Shown piece by piece: positions 17,855 to 26,009 of a stretch of 47,988 nucleotides of DNA. Numbering within the stretch: the first letter of the stretch is position 1; each line of letters starts with the position of its first letter. Made by a program: the position numbers and the translations under genes. A model generated the notes under the pieces. That model ran no database searches. It worked only from the letters and a program-made list of their open reading frames with translations, and was not told the DNA's origin. This stretch comes from Flavobacteriaceae bacterium (GTDB lineage: Bacteria > Bacteroidota > Bacteroidia > Flavobacteriales > Flavobacteriaceae). The DNA is taken from positions 1 to 47,988 of the forward strand of contig JABISF010000073.1 of NCBI GenBank assembly GCA_018699935.1, given 5' to 3'.

Positions 17855-18734
17855 GATTAATTATTGATTGATTCGTAATATTATTTTGATTGATTCCTGC
17901 CAAGATTTTTTTGATGGCATTGGTTTTTTTCATTTGTTCAAACAAGCCTTTAAAATCGTCTTGTTCCAATTGTTGTTTGAAGGTTTCCAGATTGGTAATA
18001 TACTCTTTCAACACCTCCAGCACATTGTTTTTATTTTGTTTAAAAATGGGAGTCCACATGGCCGGAGAACTTTTTGCCAAACGAACCGTGGAGGCAAATC
18101 CACTTCCTGCCATCTCAAAAATAGCGCGTTCATCTTCTTCTTTTTCCATCACGGTTTTACCTAACATAAAAGAAGAAATGTGCGACAAATGAGAAACATA
18201 GGCAATGTGTTTGTCGTGCGCTTCGGGATCCATTTCGTTGACATTCATATTCATGTTCCGAAACCACTGTACTGCCCATTCCAACAAATCAGGACGGGTT
18301 TTGGAAGTTTCACACAAAATTTGAGATTGCTCCACAAACAAATCAGGAAAGGCCGCTTTAGGTCCTGAAAACTCTGTTCCTGCGATGGGATGGGTGGCTA
18401 AAAACTGATTTCTTCGGGGGTGCAGTGCTACGGTTTTGCAAATGGCCACCTTGGTAGAGCCCACGTCCATCAACAAGGCATTGTTGTGCATCTGATCCAG
18501 CAGTGCCAACACCTGCTCCAACGCTGCATCTACTGGAATCGCCAAAATGATGACATCCATGGTCGCTACGGCATTTGGATGTAAGGTTTCGGAGACGATT
18601 CCTAAACTTAGGGCTTCCTCCAAATGATTGGGTTGGTGATCGAATCCATACAGCACACAATCTGGGGTGAATTTTTTTGCAGCCAATGCAAAAGACCCTC
18701 CAATTAATCCCAAACCAATGACTCCTATATTCAT
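17844..18734 (-). CDS. tyrA: Prephenate dehydrogenase
   Basis: The enzyme oxidatively decarboxylates prephenate to 4-hydroxyphenylpyruvate with NAD(P)+, the committed step to tyrosine. The 296-residue protein opens with a Rossmann motif (IGVIGLGLIGGSFALAAK). It has the family segments DVGSTKVAIC, THPIAGTEFSGPKAA, the catalytic His region AHDKHIAYVSHLSH and GSGFASTVRLAKSSPAMW. No ACT domain is fused, so feedback must act elsewhere. The start overlaps the aminotransferase stop by 4 bases, which points to translational coupling within the aromatic operon. Confidence 0.95.
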   Translation of the reverse strand: MNIGVIGLGLIGGSFALAAKKFTPDCVLYGFDHQPNHLEEALSLGIVSETLHPNAVATMDVIILAIPVDAALEQVLALLDQMHNNALLMDVGSTKVAICKTVALHPRRNQFLATHPIAGTEFSGPKAAFPDLFVEQSQILCETSKTRPDLLEWAVQWFRNMNMNVNEMDPEAHDKHIAYVSHLSHISSFMLGKTVMEKEEDERAIFEMAGSGFASTVRLAKSSPAMWTPIFKQNKNNVLEVLKEYITNLETFKQQLEQDDFKGLFEQMKKTNAIKKILAGINQNNITNQSIINHGK

Positions 18735-19882
18735 GATTCAAAACGTTTTATGGCTGTTTCAATAGTAGCTTCCGGCACACATAATGAAAAGCGAATATAT
18801 CCCTCTCCTTGACTTCCAAAGATGGTTCCCGGTGTGATAAAAATATGTTTTTCGTAGAGTAGTTGATCGATAAAAGTTTCCGAATCCACGACGCCTTGCG
18901 GTAGTTTTGCCCAGACAAAAAGGCCTACGCTATTGGGGTCGTAAACAGCTCCCATACGATTTGCCAAAACCTCGACCAAACGTCTTCTTTTTTGGTAGAT
19001 GAGATTCAACCCTTCAAACCAATCGTGATCGGCTTTCAGTGCTGCAATCGCCCCTTGTTGAATGCCATAAAACATTCCGGAATCCATATTGCTTTTTACT
19101 TTCAATACCGCCTGAAGGGGGGTTGCGTTTCCGCATAACATACCCACACGCCAGCCGGCCATATTGAAGGATTTGCTCAAGGAATTCAATTCGATGGCAA
19201 CCTCCATAGCCCCGGGTCGGGATAAAATACTTTGCGGTTTTTGGGTTAACACAAAACTGTACGGATTGTCGTTGACCAATAAAATATTTCGGGCTTTGGC
19301 CAAAGCGATCAGTCGATCAAAGGTATCCACGTTTACATCGGTGCCGGTGGGCATATGGGGATAATTCAACCACATGAGTTTGACGCGCGAAGTATCCAAA
19401 GCTTCCAATGCCTCAAAATCGGGTTGCCACTGTTGATCAGCGGTTAAATTATAGTAGACCGGTTCGGCTTCTACCAACCGGGTCACAGAGGCATAAGTGG
19501 GATATCCCGGATTCGGAAGCAGCACTTGATCTCCGGGATTTAGAAAAGCCATAGAAATATGCATAATCCCCTCTTTGGAACCCATCAGCGGTAGGATTTC
19601 GGTGTTGGAATCCAAACCAACTACATAATATTTTTTGTAGAAATTGGCAATGGCAGCCCGCAATTCGGGAAGTCCTTGATAGCCTTGATACATGTGCGCC
19701 TTGGGCTGATGCAGGGATTGTTCCAAGGCTTTTATTACTTCCGGATGGGGTGCCAAGTCGGGGCTGCCCACTCCCATATTGATGATGGGATGCCCTTGCT
19801 GTATGAGTTGGGCTACCTCTCTCAATTTTCGAGAAAAGTAATACTCTTGTACACTCGCCAAACGCTTTGCTGTTGCTGTCAT
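18731..19882 (-). CDS. PLP-dependent aminotransferase of the aromatic operon
   Basis: The 383-residue protein is a class I/II aminotransferase related to the LL-diaminopimelate and methionine/aromatic aminotransferase group. Visible motifs are MGVGSPDLAPHPEV, PLMGSKEGIMHI, LPNPGYPTYASV, LNYPHMPTG, VNDNPYSFV and the Schiff-base Lys in LNSLSKSFNMAGWRVGM. Its place between pheA and tyrA, with 4-base overlaps on both sides, suggests it transaminates phenylpyruvate and 4-hydroxyphenylpyruvate, or prephenate. That role is inferred from context and not from a diagnostic residue. Confidence 0.9.
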   Translation of the reverse strand: MTATAKRLASVQEYYFSRKLREVAQLIQQGHPIINMGVGSPDLAPHPEVIKALEQSLHQPKAHMYQGYQGLPELRAAIANFYKKYYVVGLDSNTEILPLMGSKEGIMHISMAFLNPGDQVLLPNPGYPTYASVTRLVEAEPVYYNLTADQQWQPDFEALEALDTSRVKLMWLNYPHMPTGTDVNVDTFDRLIALAKARNILLVNDNPYSFVLTQKPQSILSRPGAMEVAIELNSLSKSFNMAGWRVGMLCGNATPLQAVLKVKSNMDSGMFYGIQQGAIAALKADHDWFEGLNLIYQKRRRLVEVLANRMGAVYDPNSVGLFVWAKLPQGVVDSETFIDQLLYEKHIFITPGTIFGSQGEGYIRFSLCVPEATIETAIKRFES

Positions 19883-20712
19883 CGGATATGCTGGGCGTAT
19901 TCTCCCAAAATTTTGAATTTAGAAGCCATGATGGCGATCAGTTTACGAGCCTTGTCATAATGTTCAAATTGCTCGAAGGTGACATCCACAAAAAAGGCAT
20001 ATTTCCCGGGAGTTTCTATCACGGGTAGGGATTGAATTTTGGTCAGATTCAACTGGCAATCGCTCATCACGTTTAAAACGGCTGCCAAACTTCCCCTTTG
20101 ATGGTCGAGGATAAATTTTAAAGCCGCTTTATTTATTTTTTCTTGAGGCACTTGTTCTCCCTTTTTTTGGATAATCACAAAACGGGTGACATTGTTTTGA
20201 ATGGTTTGAATGGAAGGCGCCAAAATGGTAAGTCCAAATAATGCGGCGGCCTCTTTACTGGCAATGGCGGCAATCCCTTTGCATTGATCGGCGGCAATAC
20301 GACGGGCTTCATCGGCCGTGTCTTCTGCCTCTACCAAACGGATGTGAGGAAAAGATTGGAAAAAAGTTTTGCACTGCAACAGTGCCATGGCGTGAGAATG
20401 TACTTCCTTGATGTCTGCCATTGTTTGTCCGGGCAAAGCCATCACATTGTGATGAATACGCAAACCGTATTCCCCAACAATTTGTAAATCGTTTTGATCG
20501 ATAAGGGCGTAATTGGGAATGATGGATCCAGCAATCGAATTTTCTATGGCCATCACCGCTTGATCCGCAGTCCCGTCCAAAAGTGCAGCAACGGTGGCGT
20601 CAAAGGTTTCGCACTCCACCAAAGACAAGCGCTCTCCAAAGTAGTGTTGCGCTACCACATGGTGAAAAGAACCTCGGATTCCTTGTATTGCTACTGCTGT
20701 TTTTGTTTCCAT
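19879..20712 (-). CDS. pheA: Prephenate dehydratase
   Basis: The enzyme converts prephenate to phenylpyruvate. With the ATG at 20712 it has 277 residues. An in-frame TTG at 20721 is part of the attenuator T-run and is an unlikely start. The catalytic domain shows IQGIRGSFHH, AIENSIAGS and the signature NVTRFVII. A C-terminal ACT domain follows (RGSLAAVLNVMSDCQLNLTKIQSLPV). The usual Phe-binding ESRP of proteobacterial enzymes reads IQSLP here, so allosteric inhibition may differ. It is the first structural gene of the operon and lies directly after the attenuator. Unlike E. coli PheA, no chorismate mutase is fused; the mutase sits on the DAHP synthase. Confidence 0.95.
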   Translation of the reverse strand: METKTAVAIQGIRGSFHHVVAQHYFGERLSLVECETFDATVAALLDGTADQAVMAIENSIAGSIIPNYALIDQNDLQIVGEYGLRIHHNVMALPGQTMADIKEVHSHAMALLQCKTFFQSFPHIRLVEAEDTADEARRIAADQCKGIAAIASKEAAALFGLTILAPSIQTIQNNVTRFVIIQKKGEQVPQEKINKAALKFILDHQRGSLAAVLNVMSDCQLNLTKIQSLPVIETPGKYAFFVDVTFEQFEHYDKARKLIAIMASKFKILGEYAQHIR

Positions 20713-20719
20713 TATATTC

Positions 20720-20749
20720 AAAAAAAAAGTCCCGATAAATCAGGACTTT
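20720..20749 (-). terminator. Attenuator terminator in front of pheA
   Basis: On the minus strand AAAGTCC (20749-20743) pairs with GGACTTT (20732-20726) around a 10-base loop and runs into nine T (20728-20720). The T-run ends 7 bases before the pheA ATG and 25 bases after the leader stop codon. A terminator in front of the first gene of an operon, and just after a leader ORF, is the mark of attenuation. The 5' arm, extended by one base to AAAGTCCT, can instead pair with AGGACTTT inside the end of the leader ORF (20785-20778). Confidence 0.9.
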
Positions 20750-20773
20750 ATATTTTATATATTTTTTCAAATA

Positions 20774-20842
20774 CTACAAAGTCCTTCCTGCTTCTGGATA
20801 GAAGTAATAAAAGTTGTTGTAGTAAAAGAAAGATGTTTTCAT
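20774..20842 (-). CDS. Phe/Tyr-rich leader peptide of the pheA operon
   Basis: A 22-codon ORF (ATG at 20842, TAG at 20774-20776) starts about 11 bases after the predicted transcript start. Residues 5-15 are Phe-Phe-Tyr-Tyr-Asn-Asn-Phe-Tyr-Tyr-Phe-Tyr, so nine of eleven are aromatic: four Phe and five Tyr. The last sense codons (AGG ACT TTG) contain the antiterminator strand. A ribosome that stalls on the aromatic codons would free AGGACTTT (20785-20778) to pair with the terminator 5' arm, and transcription would continue. A ribosome reaching the stop codon would cover it and let the terminator form. This is the logic of pheL in enterobacteria, but with sensing of both end products of this operon. 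The ORF is too short for routine gene finders. Confidence 0.9.
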   Translation of the reverse strand: MKTSFFYYNNFYYFYPEAGRTL

Positions 20843-20859
20843 TTTTATTAAAATCCAAG

Positions 20860-20890
20860 CAAAAGTAGTATAGCTTTTTTCAAAAACAAA
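20860..20890 (-). promoter_or_regulatory. Promoter of the pheA leader and operon
   Basis: On the minus strand TTTG (20890-20887), 19 bases, then TACTTTTG (20867-20860) is a full match to the Bacteroidota housekeeping promoter. Transcription should start near 20853, leaving about 11 bases before the leader ATG. Confidence 0.75.
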
Positions 20891-20940
20891 CTTTTAATGA
20901 TTTTTTTTTAAACTTGATTCGAAATATTGACCCACATCTT

Positions 20941-22134
20941 ATGAAAAAAATCCTGCTTTTTTGGTTTACTGCAAATCTATTATGCGCTCAAGATTCTCCC
21001 TTTAATCAAGGTGCAATACGTCAAGTCAACTATTTTGAATCCATTCCATTTGAGTTTATTGAGCAAAAAATAATCATCCCTGTTTCTATAGCAGGAGTCA
21101 CGTATCGTTTTATGGTGGATACAGGTGCTCCCAATTTTATTTCTCAAAAAATATTTAATAAAATCAAGCCCGAAGTCGTTGATGAAATACTTATGTCTGA
21201 TGCCAATAATATCGAAATCAAGACTCCCTTGGCAGAAATTGAAGAGTTAAAAATAGGCTCTCTCATTTTCAACAATAGTCCTGTTTTGATTGATGAGAAT
21301 GATGAGAATATATTTTTTAAATGTTGGAAGTTGGATGGTATCATTGGAAGTAACCTCTTGAGAAATTCAATCGTTCAAATCAATTTGGAGGAAAAATTGC
21401 TCTACCTCACCGATCGTATTGACCGTCTTGATTTAAATCATCTAAGGCCCTCCAAAATGATCACTGATTTTGACCGACAAAGCACCCCTTTTGCTTGGAT
21501 TGATATGCAAGAAGGAAAAGGAAAGCATGAGGACTTTGTGATGCTGGATACCGGCATGCATGGGATTTATGATTTGTCCCAATACAGTTATCAACGAATG
21601 AAAGAAAAAGAGCCTTTTCCAGTGCTGGGAATAGCACAAGGAGCTGGTATAATTGGTTCTCATGGAGATGCTGAATTCTCTCAACAATTTAGGGTGCAAT
21701 TGCCTTTTATTCAATTCAATAATTTTATTTTAACCAATGTTGTCAGCATTACAACAGTTTCCAACTACTCCAGAATGGGGGCGGGAATTTTGAAATATGG
21801 AACACTAACGCTTGATTATATTAATGACACCTTTTATTTCGATCCGAAAATAGAAGGTGTTGACCTTGAACATCCATTAATCGGTTTTTCCACCACCTTG
21901 AGCGACAATAAAATCGTGATTGGATTTGTGTGGGATGATTCTTTAAAAGATAAAATTCAATACGGAGATGAAATCCTTCAGATTGACAATCTAAGTTATT
22001 CAGGCATCCCTTTATGCGATCTCATTATAGACGACAAAGAAACTTGGCATGAAAACAAAGAAGCTATTTTTGTTAAAGTTAGATCGACTTCGGGAGAAAT
22101 CATTTCCTTCCACCATCAAAAAAGATGTCCTTGA
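20941..22134 (+). CDS. Secreted retropepsin-like aspartyl protease with a PDZ domain
   Basis: The ATG at 20941 gives 397 residues with a signal peptide ending near CAQ (about residue 17). Two aspartic protease motifs are present: FMVDTGAPNF with Asp60 and FVMLDTGMHGIY with Asp203. Hydrophobic-hydrophobic-Gly elements follow each (DGIIGSNLL near 132; MGAGILKYG later), so one chain seems to hold both lobes. The last part (about 310-390) looks like a PDZ domain: GFVWDDSLKDKIQYGDEILQIDN. The architecture resembles Bacteroidota aspartyl protease family proteins of unknown substrate, probably periplasmic. An in-frame start at 20914 is possible but would place nine residues before the signal peptide. 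It is divergent from the pheA leader. Confidence 0.85.
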   Translation: MKKILLFWFTANLLCAQDSPFNQGAIRQVNYFESIPFEFIEQKIIIPVSIAGVTYRFMVDTGAPNFISQKIFNKIKPEVVDEILMSDANNIEIKTPLAEIEELKIGSLIFNNSPVLIDENDENIFFKCWKLDGIIGSNLLRNSIVQINLEEKLLYLTDRIDRLDLNHLRPSKMITDFDRQSTPFAWIDMQEGKGKHEDFVMLDTGMHGIYDLSQYSYQRMKEKEPFPVLGIAQGAGIIGSHGDAEFSQQFRVQLPFIQFNNFILTNVVSITTVSNYSRMGAGILKYGTLTLDYINDTFYFDPKIEGVDLEHPLIGFSTTLSDNKIVIGFVWDDSLKDKIQYGDEILQIDNLSYSGIPLCDLIIDDKETWHENKEAIFVKVRSTSGEIISFHHQKRCP

Positions 22135-22486
22135 ACCCCAGATGCACTTGTAATTGTTTTTTTATGACAATAATCAATCACCAACTGTTCTTGTAGCACT
22201 CTCATCTATATTTCAAAAAAAGAACTGGGAATATGATCTTAAATAGGGTCTGCTGATTTTCTAAGCTATTAAATTTATAATTTGAATATCAATATATTAC
22301 ATAATAATTTCTTGCGAATGACAAAAAGTAGAAATGTAAAAAGTAATTAGTAAGACTATATTTTGTTTCCAAAAAATCATTTTTTAGGTATTTAATTAGG
22401 ATAAAATAACCGGCTCAGCTTATGTGGTTCAGCATTGGAGAACTTTATGACCACTATTACACAGAAATGATATGGGTGTTCATTCT
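22135..22486. other. 352-base intergenic region without a supported gene
   Basis: This AT-rich stretch lies between the convergent protease and response regulator genes. I see no terminator hairpin with a T-run, no tRNA-like fold and no ORF with coding character. A 65-codon plus-strand ORF starting at 22422 lies mostly antisense to the regulator's DNA-binding domain and was not accepted. Confidence 0.6.
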
Positions 22487-23122
22487 TCACAACAAGCCTT
22501 TTTCCATGGCTATTTTAATGATTCCCACAGAATTTTTTGCACCCAGTTTGCTCATGATGTTCATGCGGTGGGTCTCCACCGTTTTAGGACTGATAAACAG
22601 TTTTTCCGAAATCTCCTGAGTTGTCAATTCTTCTGATATGGCTATTAAAACATCCTGTTCTCTTCGGGTTAAATTATGATTTAATCGGGTTTTATTGGAT
22701 GCATTGTACATTTTGTCAAGCAAACGCTTGTGAAGATCTTTTTGCAGATACAACTCCCCCGAAAGTACGGTTGAAATAGATGTAAGCAATTCCAATTTAT
22801 CTGTGTTTTTCAGTAAATACCCTCTTGCTCCGTTTTTTATCATCCCCTCCACAAACGAAAAATCCTCAATATTGGTAAGTCCGATAATCAATAAATCTGG
22901 GGATACTTTTTGTAATTTTTTACATAAATCTATACCGCTCATATCCGGTAAATTAATATCCAACAGCAAAACATCTGGGAGGTGTTTAGAAATATTAGCA
23001 AGTGTTTCCGAAGCATTTTTATAGGTTGCCACAACATCAATATCTGCTGTATTTTCCAACATCATGACAATGCCTTGCAATATCATTTCATGGTCATCTG
23101 TTACTGCTATTTTGGTTACCAT
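22487..23122 (-). CDS. LuxR/NarL-family response regulator
   Basis: The 211-residue protein has an N-terminal receiver domain with the acidic pair DD at residues 9-10, phospho-acceptor Asp55 in VLLLDINLPDMSG, a Thr/Ser switch near GLTN, and Lys in GYLLKN. The C-terminal LuxR helix-turn-helix (about 145-211) has LTRREQDVLIAISEELTTQEIS and SPKTVETHRMNIMSKLGAKN. It starts 6 bases after the histidine kinase stop and is its obvious partner. The target genes are unknown; the inverted repeat in front of the operon is a candidate site. Confidence 0.95.
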   Translation of the reverse strand: MVTKIAVTDDHEMILQGIVMMLENTADIDVVATYKNASETLANISKHLPDVLLLDINLPDMSGIDLCKKLQKVSPDLLIIGLTNIEDFSFVEGMIKNGARGYLLKNTDKLELLTSISTVLSGELYLQKDLHKRLLDKMYNASNKTRLNHNLTRREQDVLIAISEELTTQEISEKLFISPKTVETHRMNIMSKLGAKNSVGIIKIAMEKGLL

Positions 23123-23128
23123 ATTTAG

Positions 23129-25081
23129 TTATTTTTTGTCGATATTTATTGTGTAGGATGTTCCCTTTTCATTTGAAATAAAATCTATATCGGCATTTAG
23201 ATAATCTGCTCTTGACTGCACATTACTTAATCCTATACCATCACTTTCAACATTGTTCTTGTCAAAGCCCTTACCGTTATCTTCAACCGTTATTTGAATA
23301 GTGTTATCCCTAGAACTTATTTGCACATCTATTTCTGAGGCTTCGGCATGACTGATGGCATTTGCAACCAATTCCTGTATAATTCTAAAGACATTCGCTT
23401 CTGTCTTTTTGGGCAAATCTATTTTATCTCCCAAAAATTGAAATGTTATGGCAGTTTCCGGAGTAACATCATTTAGGCGGGCACAATGTTCTCGGGTTGC
23501 TTCAATCAGGTCAAAGCTTTCTAATGAAGGGGGAATTAAATTGTGTGAAATTGCCCTAACCTGCTGGCAAGAATCATCGATCATCGTAATTGCCTCATCA
23601 ATTATGCTGTTATTCATTTCCAGCAACGAGGACAACTTGTATTTAATTACCGCTAAATCGCCGTTTACACCGTCATGCAAATCTTTGGCAATTCGCATTC
23701 GCTCTTTTTCCTCACCTTCTATCAATGATTCCAAAGTTTGTATTTGAAATTCTCTTTTTAATGTAAGGAGTTCCTGATTTTTTCGTTCCTGACGTTGTTT
23801 AAACAAAAACACCAATAAAAGGCTTACTGCTGATAAAAAACCGATAGCACCCAACAAATAATTGGTTTGGGTTTTCTTTTCTTGAATTTCGGCTTCTTGT
23901 TCGTTTAAGGCCAATTGTTGGGCGGCAATTTCTTTGTCCTTTTTTGCGGTTTCAAATTGTTGCTGAAGTCTGTTTACCGATTTCATTTTTTCTTCGTCGA
24001 ATATACTGTCTTTATATGCTACATAGGTTTGATGGAAATTCAAGGCCTTTTTATAGTTAGATTTTTTTTCATTAACTCGATATAATTCCAAATACAAATC
24101 TCTAGCGGATTGTTTGTTCTGAGTTCGCAACTTCAATCCTTCTTTTAAATACGCTTCGCTTTTAACTAAGTTTCCTAGCGCATTATGGGTTTCACCCAAG
24201 CTGGAAAGTGTCATGATTAATTCTGCTTCAAAATCATTCTCTTTTTGAATTTGATAAGCTTTTTCAAGAAGTGGTAACGCCTTGTTATATTCTTTTTCCT
24301 CATTGTACGTAATTGCCTTGTTAAGATTTGTTATTGAGACTCCATAACCATTTTCATTCTCTTTGTAAATTTGTAATGCTTTATCAAAATATTGTCTTGC
24401 TTTATCGAAATCTCTCCGTTCTTTATAAGGTGAACCTAAGCTATTATAGACATCCGCCAAATCAACTCCATCAACTGAATTGTCCTCATAAATTTTAATG
24501 GTTTCTTTAAGCGTATTTATGGCATCGTCATATTTTTCAAGATCAGTGTATACGATACCAATACTATTAGAAACATTTCCAAGCATATGCCAATTCTTGG
24601 TATTCTCAGCCGAATTATACGCTTTATAAAACTCTTTTAACCCAAGGCTGTAATCGCCCATTTTTGAATAAATAACACCTTTTTCAAAATGCGAAAAAAT
24701 TAAATTAGCAGTATCTTTTACCGATTCAACATACTCCTGATAAGCATTTATATTTTTTATTGCTTTTTTATACTCTCCTGAAATACGATACAGCACCGAA
24801 TACTGAAAATGGCTCAATGCTACTTTCCTAGGAAGGTTTAAATTTTCATATAAAGTCATGGCAGAATCCATATGTATAAATGCAGATGGCAAATCACTTT
24901 GTTTTAACACCCAACCTAATTCGTAATGTGCATTTGCTTTAATTGTATCGTTTGAAGATATTTTTACAACTGTCAATAAACTGTCGATTACTGAATTTTG
25001 CTGCGCGCACAAAAAAGTAGTTGCAAAAAATATATAGAGTAAAATGACTACTTTTTTCAAAATCAATTTATGTTTATTCAT
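23129..25081 (-). CDS. TPR-containing sensor histidine kinase (HisKA_3 type)
   Basis: The ATG at 25081 gives 650 residues. A signal or anchor peptide (MNKHKLILKKVVILLYIFFA) is followed by about eight TPR-like repeats (roughly 30-380), for example YNSLGSPYKERRDFDKARQ and ALPLLEKAYQIQKEN. Then come a coiled coil, one membrane helix (406-427), the phospho-acceptor His469 in AKDLHDGVNGDLAVIKYKL, and an ATPase domain with N box QELVANAISHA and G box DNGKGFD. TPR sensing domains outside the membrane are common in Bacteroidota and probably bind a protein or peptide. An upstream in-frame TTG at 25117 would overlap the previous stop codon but adds no signal-peptide sense. It lies between its regulator gene and a secreted protein gene in one operon. 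Confidence 0.93.
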   Translation of the reverse strand: MNKHKLILKKVVILLYIFFATTFLCAQQNSVIDSLLTVVKISSNDTIKANAHYELGWVLKQSDLPSAFIHMDSAMTLYENLNLPRKVALSHFQYSVLYRISGEYKKAIKNINAYQEYVESVKDTANLIFSHFEKGVIYSKMGDYSLGLKEFYKAYNSAENTKNWHMLGNVSNSIGIVYTDLEKYDDAINTLKETIKIYEDNSVDGVDLADVYNSLGSPYKERRDFDKARQYFDKALQIYKENENGYGVSITNLNKAITYNEEKEYNKALPLLEKAYQIQKENDFEAELIMTLSSLGETHNALGNLVKSEAYLKEGLKLRTQNKQSARDLYLELYRVNEKKSNYKKALNFHQTYVAYKDSIFDEEKMKSVNRLQQQFETAKKDKEIAAQQLALNEQEAEIQEKKTQTNYLLGAIGFLSAVSLLLVFLFKQRQERKNQELLTLKREFQIQTLESLIEGEEKERMRIAKDLHDGVNGDLAVIKYKLSSLLEMNNSIIDEAITMIDDSCQQVRAISHNLIPPSLESFDLIEATREHCARLNDVTPETAITFQFLGDKIDLPKKTEANVFRIIQELVANAISHAEASEIDVQISSRDNTIQITVEDNGKGFDKNNVESDGIGLSNVQSRADYLNADIDFISNEKGTSYTINIDKK

Positions 25082-25113
25082 TATTGAAACAAAAAAATTA
25101 TGCTCAGGGATTT

Positions 25114-25980
25114 TCAATTACACAAATCACTTCCCCCAATGACCCATTTATCACCATTTATATAATAAGCCCCATCTTCTGTATAGCGCTCAATGGGCAT
25201 ATAATTGACTTCGCCGGCATTGGACACCAAACGTATAACCATATAATCCCTAATGATCATTAAACTCCACAAACCTACTCCTTCACTATTGCTTGAAGAA
25301 ACTTCACCGTCAAAAGCTCCACCTCCTCCACTCAACTCTGAATGCCCATCAAAAGCATATTGACCGTTTGAGCAAAAATTAATAGTTACCTTACTACTAG
25401 ACCCAACACTTACGGTATTGTTATAATCTGAGGTATAATACGAATTGTATTTTATCAATTTCCGTCCTTTGAACATTTGGGCTTTCGATTGTGCCAACTT
25501 GCTCATGAAAGGACGATAGGTTATGGATTTTGAAATTTCCACAGCCAAATCCTGATAACGATCCTCAAAGCTTTGCGCCGGCACCAAAACAAGGGTCATT
25601 ACGCCACCGCCACCTATTTCCCAAAGCGTACTTGTAGATACTACAGCCACCAATATAACTTCCTGACCGTTGTTATATACCCCTTGGTACAAGGCAATAT
25701 AATCTCCATTTTCCAGTTGCATGATATCTGTAGCCAAAGCGGCTTGCATATCTTCCTCCTGAATACTTTCTTGCATATTTTGTAAAATAACCCCTTCGTT
25801 TGACCAGCCGTGTTCAATCAACATGATTGCAGCTTGTTCATTGGTATTTGTCAATAAAACCTGACCGTAATTTTCCTCCGCTACCTGCCACCCGGCAGGG
25901 AGTTTAGCAGCAATTGCTATTCCTTCAAATTTTGTTTGTGCAACTGCTGTTAGGCTAAAGAGTACAAATAAGAATTTCAT
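25114..25980 (-). CDS. Secreted protein of unknown function, first gene of a two-component operon
   Basis: I do not recognise the family with certainty. The 288-residue product has a short signal peptide (MKFLFVLFSLTAVAQ). The N-terminal part (about 18-165) has LPAGWQVAEENYGQVLLTN and a SFEDRYQDLAVEISKSITY helix, like the PsbP/DUF1795 kind of fold. The C-terminal part (about 180-288) has VTINFCSNGQYAFDG, GVGLWSLMIIRDYMVIRLVS and YYINGDKWVIGGSDLCN, resembling a lipocalin-like beta-barrel pattern. Two Cys (in NFCSN and DLCN) could form a disulfide. Being co-transcribed with a TPR kinase, it could be the periplasmic ligand or modulator of that kinase. This is inferred only from gene order. Confidence 0.8.
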   Translation of the reverse strand: MKFLFVLFSLTAVAQTKFEGIAIAAKLPAGWQVAEENYGQVLLTNTNEQAAIMLIEHGWSNEGVILQNMQESIQEEDMQAALATDIMQLENGDYIALYQGVYNNGQEVILVAVVSTSTLWEIGGGGVMTLVLVPAQSFEDRYQDLAVEISKSITYRPFMSKLAQSKAQMFKGRKLIKYNSYYTSDYNNTVSVGSSSKVTINFCSNGQYAFDGHSELSGGGGAFDGEVSSSNSEGVGLWSLMIIRDYMVIRLVSNAGEVNYMPIERYTEDGAYYINGDKWVIGGSDLCN

Positions 25981-25990
25981 TTTTTGGGGT

Positions 25991-26009
25991 TTTAATGCAC
26001 CGCATTAAA
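25991..26009. promoter_or_regulatory. Inverted repeat, putative operator of the two-component operon
   Basis: TTTAATGC-ACC-GCATTAAA is a perfect 8-base inverted repeat with a 3-base spacer, 11-29 bases before the ATG at 25980. A degenerate minus-strand -7 element (TACCTTTA, 26013-26006) overlaps its right arm, so a protein bound here would sit on the promoter or start site. Binding by the operon's own regulator is possible but not shown. Confidence 0.5.

Noticed and set aside
20713-20721. TTG at 20721 as the pheA start
   Set aside because: It lies in the T-run of the attenuator, so its first base would be part of the terminator tail; the ATG at 20712 is in the normal position for PheA.
22422-22619. 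65-codon plus-strand ORF at the end of the response regulator gene
   Set aside because: Two thirds of it is antisense to the conserved LuxR DNA-binding domain; the product has no coding features and no family resemblance.
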